Source of the DNA: Verrucomicrobiota bacterium
GTDB lineage: Bacteria > Verrucomicrobiota > Verrucomicrobiia > Limisphaerales > J093
Direction of reading: 5' to 3'
Length of the DNA: 64,000 nt
Assembly: GCA_022710935.1 (NCBI GenBank)
Contig: JAKLFY010000019.1
Span: forward strand, 1-64,000
The notes below the pieces were generated by a model. The model was not told the origin of the DNA. It searched no databases and worked only from the letters and a program-made list of their open reading frames with translations. Made by a program: the position numbers and the translations under genes. The stretch's first letter is position 1, and each line of letters opens with the position of its first letter. Below are positions 25,765-34,501 of this stretch, in pieces.

Positions 25765-25806
25765 CAAATACGGACCATTGAACCAGGAAAGGAAAGAAAG
25801 AAAGAC

Positions 25807-27786
<1,980 letters not shown>

Positions 27787-27928
27787 ATGTCCCGGCGCGG
27801 CCCCAGTGCCGCTGTCTGTTTCGTGCCGCCGGGGTCCGGTGCCCCGGCGGCGCGATCCGCCCTTCCAACCTTCGCCCAGGAACCGTGGCGCTTTCGTTTC
27901 AGCCAACACTCAACTCAGCCCATACCCT

Positions 27929-29185
27929 ATGCCAACTGAATCCAATGCCCCCCCTGCGCCCGTTGCGCATCGCGGTTGGACGGTCACATTCGCCGGACTC
28001 GGAATCAACCTTGCGCTCGGCGTGCTCTACACGTGGAGCATGTTCAAAGGCGCCATCGAGAAGGAGTTTGGCTGGAAAGGGGACCAGCTCAACGATCCGT
28101 ACGCGCTCTGTTGCCTGGCGTTTGCCTTCACCATGATCCTGGCAGGCCGCTGCCAGGACAAGTTCGGCCCGCGGTTGACGGCCTCGATCGGCGGACTGCT
28201 CGTCGGGGCGGGCATGGTGCTGATCGCCACCACGACCAGCTACGCGATTTGGCTCCTCGGGTTCGGCCTGCTGGTCGGCATCGGCATCGGCTTTGGCTAT
28301 TCCTCGGCCACTCCGCCTGCCCTCAAGTGGTTTCCTCCATCGAAGACCGGTTTGATTGCCGGCCTGGTCGTGGCAGGCTTTGGCCTGGCACCCGTCTACC
28401 TCGCACCCACGTCCCAATACCTGCTCGCCCATTTCGGCCTGCAGAAGTCGATGCTCATCTTCGGGATCGCCTTTGTGATCCTCGTTTGCGCCTTGGCGCA
28501 ATTGCTGGTGAATCCGCCCCCGGGCTATGTGGCCGGGGCCACGCCGGCGGGAGCCGGACCGGCGGCGCCCAAGCCCATTGCCGCGAGCGCGACGCCGGGC
28601 GAGATGCTGCGCCAGCCGCTGTTCTACCTGCTCTGGATCATCTACTTCATCGGCGCCGGCGCCGGCCTCATGGTCATCAGCAGCATCGGCGGCATGGCCA
28701 AGACGAGCATGGGCCACCTCGCATTCATCGCCGTGGCGGTCATGGCCATCGGCAACGCCGGCGGGCGCATCCTGGCCGGGATGCTCTCGGACAAGATCGG
28801 GCGCCGCGGGACACTGTTCCTGGTGTTGCTGTTTCAAGCTGTCCTGATGTTTGCGGCAATTCCAGTGACTGGCGCTCAGAGCATGGCCGCAGTCGTGGTC
28901 GTTGTCGTGGCAGCGTTGATCGGGGCGAACTATGGCGCCAACCTGGCGCTGTTCCCGTCCTACTGCAAAGATCTCTGGGGCCTGAAGAGCTTCGGGATCA
29001 ACTACGGTCTGCTGTTCACGGCGTGGGGTCTGGGCGGATTCGCCCTGAGCGCTTTGGCCCAGCGCCTGGTCGCGGCGAGCCAGGGGAGCTACCGATCCTC
29101 GTTCATCACGGCCGGCGTGCTGCTGCTCATCGGGGCCGGGCTGACGTTCCTGATCAAACCGCCGCAGCCCAAGGCCTCCGCCTGA
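27929..29185 (+). CDS. OFA-family MFS transporter (oxalate/formate antiporter-like)
   Basis: This is a 12-helix major facilitator protein (418 aa) in the inner membrane. The N-terminal helix GLGINLALGVLYTWSMFKGAI and the segment GIGIGFGYSSATPPALKWFPPSKTGLIAGLVVAGFGLAP fit the OFA branch, which moves small carboxylates such as oxalate, formate or lactate. A central loop rich in Ala/Pro separates the two six-helix halves. It starts 142 bp after acs, so a monocarboxylate, perhaps acetate, is a reasonable guess for the substrate; the sequence does not prove it. The ATG before PTESNAPP gives the family length. Confidence 0.87.
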   Translation: MPTESNAPPAPVAHRGWTVTFAGLGINLALGVLYTWSMFKGAIEKEFGWKGDQLNDPYALCCLAFAFTMILAGRCQDKFGPRLTASIGGLLVGAGMVLIATTTSYAIWLLGFGLLVGIGIGFGYSSATPPALKWFPPSKTGLIAGLVVAGFGLAPVYLAPTSQYLLAHFGLQKSMLIFGIAFVILVCALAQLLVNPPPGYVAGATPAGAGPAAPKPIAASATPGEMLRQPLFYLLWIIYFIGAGAGLMVISSIGGMAKTSMGHLAFIAVAVMAIGNAGGRILAGMLSDKIGRRGTLFLVLLFQAVLMFAAIPVTGAQSMAAVVVVVVAALIGANYGANLALFPSYCKDLWGLKSFGINYGLLFTAWGLGGFALSALAQRLVAASQGSYRSSFITAGVLLLIGAGLTFLIKPPQPKASA

Positions 29186-29385
29186 GCGTGCCGTGACATG
29201 TGCGTGCATTGCCCGTGAATCTCCCACTCCGAGAACCGAGCTTTCGCGGAGGTCCGGTCCCGCGGCTGCGCCTACGGGTCAACCTCAGGCTGGCCGGGAT
29301 GCGGAGATCCGACAGAGATGCTTGGGCGCGGGCGTTCTCGATGACGCGAAGCGTTTCGAGTGCGGCGCTTCAGCACCGCTTTGTC

Positions 29386-30753
29386 ATGAAAACCGACATG
29401 AAATCTGAAATCCAAAATCTGAAATCTGAAATCCACACCAACCGCTGTCTCTTGTCATGCGCGCTGGTGGCTCTGTCCCTGGCGACGCTACCCGCTGGCG
29501 CCTGGGAGGTGGCGACCAATCTGACCGTGAAGGCGGAGTTGAGCGCCAAAGAGGCTTACGACAGCAATGTCTATCTCCAGGACCACGAACCGGACACCGA
29601 CGCCGTGCCTCGGGCGGTGCGGCCGGACCAGGAGTCGTTCGTCACCTCGGTGACGCCGAAACTCTCGCTCGATTGGAAGCCGTGCACGGCCTTCTCCGCG
29701 GCGGTCAGCTACGCGCCGGAAGTGACATTCTACCACGCCGAGTCGTCGGAGGATTACGTGGCCCACCGGGGCGCGATCAACCTGCGGGGCGAGGTCGGGG
29801 ATGTGCCCTGGGAGATGCCGCACAGCATCACCTTCATCGACGGCAATCGCCAAGGGCTCTACTACGGCGTGTCGAGCCTGCCTGGGCGACTGGATGGCGT
29901 GCCGGCGATTGGCGGCATTCCCGTGCGCGATCGGCGCGAACAGTTCGTGTACCGGGGCGGGTTCAAGGCCACCTGGTCGCTCGGCGCCTTCTTCGTCCGC
30001 CCGGTCCTCGCCGCGTACGTGCACGATTTTCAGACCAAACAGAAGCCGAACGGCAGACTCCTGCCCGACGGCGCGCCCAATCCCGATTGGGGTTATGAGA
30101 ATTACGTGGACCGGAGCGCATTGAACTATGGGCTGGATGTGGGCTGGTCGGTCCATGCGCGGACGAAGCTGTATGCCGGCTATCGTTATGGCAACGAGTT
30201 CGAGGGGACGATGGTTGGCAGTCCCTACCGCTACGATGCTCAGGTGCATCGGCCGCTGGTCGGGATCGAGGGCAAGCCCGTTTCGTGGCTCACGGCGGAT
30301 GTCAGCATCGGCCCGGACATTCACAACACAACATCCCGGCACGATCCGGCGTTCGATCCCGATTACACGGCCCTCTGGGCGGATGCCGTGCTCACGCTGA
30401 CGCCGACGGCGAAGGACAGCATCGCGCTGATCTGGAGGCAGAACACGCAGCCCGCCTTCTCGAGCCCGTCGGTCTACGAGGATACCGTGTACGAAGGCAC
30501 GGTGCGCCATCGCTTCGATGATCAATGGTCTGTGGGCGGCGGGTTCCGCGCCTACCTCGGGGATTGGCACGATCCGGTCATCCGCCGCGACTGGATCTTC
30601 ACGCCTAGCGCGTCGGTGACCTACAGGCACGACGCCCATCTCAGCGCCGAGGTGAGCTACAGTTACGATTGGGTGGACAGCCGCGTGCCAGACACCAAAG
30701 GCCGCGAGTTCACCCGACACCTCGCCTGGCTGGCGGTGAAGTACGCTTTTTAA
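29386..30753 (+). CDS. Outer-membrane beta-barrel protein
   Basis: After a signal peptide (LLSCALVALSLATLPAGA, cleaved before WEVATNL) come about 420 residues with alternating amphipathic strands, frequent Tyr/Trp and a C-terminal phenylalanine (LAVKYAF), the hallmark recognised by the BAM machinery. Strand-like repeats include KLYAGYRYGNEFEG and SAEVSYSYDWVDS. No enzymatic motif is visible; it may be a porin or an exopolysaccharide-type barrel. The start region codes MKTDMKSEIQNLKSEIH from a 7-bp repeated DNA unit (GAAATCT/GAAATCC), so the true start might be the second ATG (29398) or a later one. It appears monocistronic. Confidence 0.8.
   Translation: MKTDMKSEIQNLKSEIHTNRCLLSCALVALSLATLPAGAWEVATNLTVKAELSAKEAYDSNVYLQDHEPDTDAVPRAVRPDQESFVTSVTPKLSLDWKPCTAFSAAVSYAPEVTFYHAESSEDYVAHRGAINLRGEVGDVPWEMPHSITFIDGNRQGLYYGVSSLPGRLDGVPAIGGIPVRDRREQFVYRGGFKATWSLGAFFVRPVLAAYVHDFQTKQKPNGRLLPDGAPNPDWGYENYVDRSALNYGLDVGWSVHARTKLYAGYRYGNEFEGTMVGSPYRYDAQVHRPLVGIEGKPVSWLTADVSIGPDIHNTTSRHDPAFDPDYTALWADAVLTLTPTAKDSIALIWRQNTQPAFSSPSVYEDTVYEGTVRHRFDDQWSVGGGFRAYLGDWHDPVIRRDWIFTPSASVTYRHDAHLSAEVSYSYDWVDSRVPDTKGREFTRHLAWLAVKYAF
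29398..29434 (+). repeat. GAAATCT heptanucleotide repeat at a gene start
   Basis: Five seven-base units (GAAATCT, GAAATCC, AAAATCT, GAAATCT, GAAATCC) lie in tandem and code for KSEIQNLKSEIH just before the signal peptide. Copy-number change by one unit would shift the frame, and by three would keep it. The unit length matches that of the GTTGAGA family elsewhere in the window. Confidence 0.7.
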
Positions 30754-30885
30754 GCGCCAGAGCCTCACCCCGGGAGAGGTGCACAGGCTTCCGGCCTCCG
30801 CCAAGAAAGCACCTTAGCTGGGAAGCCGCGGAAACGAGATCAAGCAGGTCGCCCATGCGCACGCGGGCGTCGAGGTTGCGAAGCG

Positions 30886-30930
30886 TTCCGGAGCGCCGGC
30901 TTGCAGCCGGCTTAACGCGCGCGACGTGCC
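30886..30930 (+). repeat. REP-like palindrome, copy 2
   Basis: GGAGCGCCGGCTTGCAGCCGG followed by CTTAACGCGCGCGACG contains the hairpin GCCGGCTTGCAGCCGGC. It is nearly identical to the reverse complement of 49405-49450. It lies in the 233-bp gap between the barrel protein gene and the GHL15-like gene. Confidence 0.75.
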
Positions 30931-30986
30931 CAGCGATGTTCACGGGGCCAATGGGCTCTTTAATGACAAGCCCGGTCATTCTCCCT

Positions 30987-32399
30987 ATGCGAATTGAACC
31001 GCTCAATGTCGCGGTCTTCATGATCGTGGCCGCGGCCCTCCACTCGAGTGCACGCTCGGCGTTTCCTTCGGACGCGGACACCAGCCCTGCGCGCGCGCCG
31101 AGCGCCGTTCACATCCAGGAATCCAACGCGACCGCGCCGGGCTGGCGGCTGCCTCCGACCCGCCCGGTGACACGGGTCAATCCCCGCCTGGTGAATTACT
31201 TTCACATGGACCTCGCCGAGGGCCGGGTGGATCACAAGGAACGGCGCCTGGCCCAGTGGAATGTCGTCATCCTCAACCACGACATTGTCCTCAAAGAAAA
31301 GCTGTCACTCACCCGTATGCGTCGGACCAATCCGCGCATCAAGCTCCTGGCCTGGATCCCGCTCCAGGGCCCAAACGACGGGATGTCCAAAGGCGTGCCT
31401 GCCCCGGGGGACGCGGACTGGTATGCGCGGCGAGCCGATGGGACGTATCTGGCGCCCCACTGGGGCGGGCATCTGATGGATGTCTGCATCCAGGGCCGGG
31501 CCTGGCTCAGGCACGTGCTGCGGTATGTCCGACGCCACTGTCTCGGACCCGGTGGTTACGACGGTCTGATGTTGGACTGTCTCTGGGCGGCGGAACCTAC
31601 AGGACACGACGCCAACAGCGACGGGGTCCACGATGCGCGCGACACCGCGGCCTGGCGGGAGAGCATGCTGTTCCTGCTCCGGCAGCTTCGGGCCGAGTTC
31701 CCCGACGCCATCCTCGTGGGCAATGGCGGCCTTCCCTGGCCGGCGGATTGTCCCTACTACGAGTATGCCAACGGCTGCATGCACGAGAACGCGCTTGGGG
31801 ATCAGTTCGGCGGCACGGAATGGCTCGTCCTTTGGAATGCCTGCCAGACCGCCCTTTCCAGAATCTCGAACCGGCCCGCCTGTCATTTGATCCAGGGCGA
31901 CATCCGGGCGGATCGACGGACCCAGGCCGCGGCTGCGCGCCAGCGCGCGCTGACACCGAACGATTGCCGTCGATTCCGGCTCGGTCTTGCGACGGCGCTG
32001 CTGGTCGACGGCGCGTATTTCGGTTTCGACCGCGGCGACTGTCTTCACGGCCAGCTCTGGTGGTTCGACCAATACGACCTCGACCTGGGGGCGCCGCTCG
32101 GCGCATGTGTCGAGGGGCGGGTTGGCCCCGGCACCTTTGCGCGCGACTTCGAACGCGGCCTGGTTGTGGTCAACCCGACACAGACGCCCGTCTCGATCGC
32201 GGACACTCTTGATTCTTCGCGGGGGATTGGCGGTGCGAAGGGGTCCGCGTTCATCGTGCCGCCGCGCGACGCTCGGATCCTGCCAGCGGGCCCGCGGAAG
32301 CCCGCAGCCTCCCCTCGGCGCTCGTTGCGTCCTGGCGAGAGAGACAGAGACTCGCATTCTATTGGCAGAGGCAGCCGTCAGGCCAGAACAGTCGCGTGA
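30987..32399 (+). CDS. Secreted glycoside-hydrolase-like (GHL15-type) protein
   Basis: This exported protein (470 aa) has a probable signal peptide (LNVAVFMIVAAALHSSARSAF) and a predicted TIM-barrel body: NPRLVNYFHMDLAEGRVDHK, NPRIKLLAWIPLQ, YDGLMLDCLW and DAILVGNGG. These resemble putative glycosyl hydrolase families such as GHL15. The Asp in GLMLDC could be catalytic by analogy; activity is unproven. The Arg-rich C-terminal tail is poorly conserved. The start is uncertain: I use the ATG before RIEPLNV, with another at 30963. Its stop overlaps the ATG of the TerB-like fragment (TGATG). Confidence 0.7.
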   Translation: MRIEPLNVAVFMIVAAALHSSARSAFPSDADTSPARAPSAVHIQESNATAPGWRLPPTRPVTRVNPRLVNYFHMDLAEGRVDHKERRLAQWNVVILNHDIVLKEKLSLTRMRRTNPRIKLLAWIPLQGPNDGMSKGVPAPGDADWYARRADGTYLAPHWGGHLMDVCIQGRAWLRHVLRYVRRHCLGPGGYDGLMLDCLWAAEPTGHDANSDGVHDARDTAAWRESMLFLLRQLRAEFPDAILVGNGGLPWPADCPYYEYANGCMHENALGDQFGGTEWLVLWNACQTALSRISNRPACHLIQGDIRADRRTQAAAARQRALTPNDCRRFRLGLATALLVDGAYFGFDRGDCLHGQLWWFDQYDLDLGAPLGACVEGRVGPGTFARDFERGLVVVNPTQTPVSIADTLDSSRGIGGAKGSAFIVPPRDARILPAGPRKPAASPRRSLRPGERDRDSHSIGRGSRQARTVA

Positions 32400-32653
32400 T
32401 GACTGCACCGACCAAGCCCGAGCAAGAAAGCCTCTTGACGCTGGCCCTCATGGCCGCGTTCGCCGACGGAGGCAAGAGCGAGAGTGAGCGCGCCGCGTTC
32501 CAACTCAAGGAGCTGTTCTCCTCGCTCACCGACCAAGCCCGTTCGTTGCATGAACGGTACGCCGGCGAGATTCGGCAACGCGCGTCGACTCTCAATCCAG
32601 GGCAACTGCTGGGGTTGGTGCGCGGGAATCCGGGCGGCGAGCTTCCGATCTGA
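32399..32653 (+). pseudogene. TerB-like/DUF533-type N-terminal fragment
   Basis: This is a short reading frame (84 aa) whose first 60 residues, EQESLLTLALMAAFADGGKSESERAAF in two adjoining parts, resemble the N-terminus of TerB-like domains that usually continue for at least 100 more residues. After residue 65 the sequence becomes unrelated and stops. The ATG overlaps the stop of the preceding gene. I read it as a truncated remnant, though a genuine mini-protein is possible. It lies about 28 kb from the TerY-P genes, so no functional link is claimed. Confidence 0.5.
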
Positions 32654-32714
32654 ACGTGCGTGTTACTCAACGCGGCCCAAAGCGCCCAGGCCCTCGGCGC
32701 GATGATCGGACTGA

Positions 32715-33497
32715 TCATTGCGCCGCCGAGCCGCGGGAGGTTGTGTCCGGTGAAACGGGGCTCCGGGCGGGCAGTTCGCGCAGCTTGAGGTTGCGGAACC
32801 AGACTTCGCCGCCATGATCCTGAAGGAGGATGTGGCCTTCGAGTTTGGTGCCGAACCCCTCGATATCCTTGAACTTGCTGGCGGCCACGGCCTCGAGGAC
32901 CCGCGGCGATCCCAGTTCGTATTCGAGTGTCTTGAGCCCGTTCAACCAGTGCTGGACATTCGAGCCCTGGACCACAATGCGGGAGTGATTGAACTGGCCG
33001 GGCGAACGCGGTTCCTGCCAGGCCGTGGGTCCCAGAATGTCGTAGAATCCAGCCGTCTGCTGTTTGTTGCCCGGTTGGGCAAAACCGTACGCCTTGTCTT
33101 CAATGATCTGGTATTCGTGGCCGATGGGGCCCGCGCGCCGCTCGGTGATGAAGTACTTGACTCCGCTATTGGCCCTGGGACTCAGCCGCCACTCGAACGA
33201 GAACTCGAAGTCGTTGAAAGTCCGGTCGGTGATGATATCGCCGCCGCCGCCTCGGCGCTCGTGCTTCAGACAGCCGTCTTCGATGACCCACCCTTTGTCG
33301 GGGAACGCCGGTTTCTTGAACCCGCGCCAGCCGCTCGTGCTCACGCCGTCGAACAGGAGGCGCCAGCCGGCCTCGCGCTCGGCGGGCGTCAACTGGTTGG
33401 CGGGCGGTTCGGACGAGATTCCCGCGAGCGGCTGCGCCTCGAGGGCGACAGAGAGAGCGACGAGGGACACGATCCTTCCAGCGAGGCGATCACGCAT
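32715..33497 (-). CDS. Secreted DUF1080 (3-keto-disaccharide hydrolase-like) protein
   Basis: This exported jelly-roll protein (260 aa) starts with a Sec signal (GRIVSLVALSVALEAQPLA). The DUF1080 pattern is complete: GWRLLFDGVSTSGWRGF, GWVIEDGCLKHE, GGGDIITDRTFNDFEFSFEWR, SGVKYF, HEYQIIED, and GHILLQDHGGEVWFRNLKL at the end. Some DUF1080 proteins hydrolyse or lyse glycosides after C3 oxidation. The secreted Gfo/Idh/MocA oxidoreductases in this window could supply such oxidised sugars, but they are not adjacent. It is convergent with the TerB-like fragment and divergent from fabI. Confidence 0.93.
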   Translation of the reverse strand: MRDRLAGRIVSLVALSVALEAQPLAGISSEPPANQLTPAEREAGWRLLFDGVSTSGWRGFKKPAFPDKGWVIEDGCLKHERRGGGGDIITDRTFNDFEFSFEWRLSPRANSGVKYFITERRAGPIGHEYQIIEDKAYGFAQPGNKQQTAGFYDILGPTAWQEPRSPGQFNHSRIVVQGSNVQHWLNGLKTLEYELGSPRVLEAVAASKFKDIEGFGTKLEGHILLQDHGGEVWFRNLKLRELPARSPVSPDTTSRGSAAQ

Positions 33498-33542
33498 AGC
33501 GCGGCCTGTCTAGCGTGCGCCCGCATGCGGGTCAAGCACGGC

Positions 33543-33606
33543 GCATCGGGTTGTTCTCGGCGTTATTTCGCCCGGTGAGGGCACACCGGGCCTGCGACAC
33601 CGGAGA
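33543..33606 (-). repeat. Truncated copy of the ~131-bp element
   Basis: GCATCGGGTTGTTCTCGGC, then TTTCGCCCGGTGAGGGCACA and CCGGGCCTGCGACACCGG match the distal half of the 131-bp element in inverse orientation. The other terminus is absent. It lies in the divergent gap between the DUF1080 gene and fabI. Confidence 0.6.
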
Positions 33607-33724
33607 ATGCGGCGATGGCAGGCCCGGTCCCCGGCCTCGGCGCTTTCAACGGCCGGCATTTCCGCCCTTGCCAGAGCGGCGGGGCGCGCCTAACGCTATC
33701 GGCTTGAACGACGGAGCCAACAGC

Positions 33725-34495
33725 ATGCGACTGCTCGAAGGAAAGACGGGGATCGTGTTTGGTGTGGCGAACAGGCGTTCGATCGCCTGGGCGATCGCCC
33801 AGGCCTGGGCCCAGGCTGGCGCCACGCTCGCCTTCACCTACCAAGGCGAGCGCCTCAAGGAAAACGTCGAGGAACTCGCCGCCACGTTCGGCGCGGATAC
33901 GCTGATCCTCCCGTGCGACGTCCGGCAGGACGACGAGATCGCGTCGGTGTTTGCCGCGCTCGAAAGCAAGTTCGGCACCTTGCACCTGCTCCTGCATTCG
34001 GTGGCGTTTGCCCCTCGAGACGCGCTCGAAGGCGCGTTCATCGACACGAGTCGGGAGGCCTTTCGCATTGCGCACGACGTCAGCGCCTATTCGCTGGTTG
34101 CCCTGGCCCGCGCGGCCGCTCCCCTGATGACGGAGGGCGGCAGCATTCTTGGATTGAGCTACTACGGCGCCCGAAAGGTCGTGCCCCATTACAACGTCAT
34201 GGGGGTCGCGAAGGCCGCCCTCGAAGCCTCGACCCGCTATCTGGCCTACGATTTGGGCCCCAAACGCATCCGCGTCAACTGCATCAGCGCCGGCCCGGTC
34301 AACACTCTGGCCGCCCGGGGTATCGCGGGCTTCCAGGACATGCTCCGGCATTACGAGCTGAAGGCGCCGCTCAAGCGCAACGTGACCGCCGATGAACTGG
34401 GGGCGACCGGCACATTCCTGGCCAGCGACGGCGCCGCGGCGATCACCGGCCAGGTCCTCTACGTCGATTGCGGCTACCAGATCATGGGGATGTAG
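33725..34495 (+). CDS. fabI: Enoyl-[acyl-carrier-protein] reductase
   Basis: FabI (256 aa) carries out the last reduction of each fatty-acid elongation cycle using NADH. The N-terminal GIVFGVANRRSIAWAIAQ holds the non-classical nucleotide-binding motif of FabI. The catalytic Y-x6-K is Tyr156 and Lys163 (HYNVMGVAK), and LSYYGARKVVPHYN is typical of the family. It ends with GQVLYVDCGYQIMGM. I start at the ATG before RLLEGKTGI, which gives normal length; upstream in-frame sequence is in the intergenic repeat fragment. Confidence 0.96.
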   Translation: MRLLEGKTGIVFGVANRRSIAWAIAQAWAQAGATLAFTYQGERLKENVEELAATFGADTLILPCDVRQDDEIASVFAALESKFGTLHLLLHSVAFAPRDALEGAFIDTSREAFRIAHDVSAYSLVALARAAAPLMTEGGSILGLSYYGARKVVPHYNVMGVAKAALEASTRYLAYDLGPKRIRVNCISAGPVNTLAARGIAGFQDMLRHYELKAPLKRNVTADELGATGTFLASDGAAAITGQVLYVDCGYQIMGM

Positions 34496-34501
34496 CGGGC
34501 C

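Noticed and set aside
32399-32653. Link between the TerB-like fragment and the TerY-P triad
   Set aside because: The fragment is truncated and lies about 28 kb away, with unrelated genes between.
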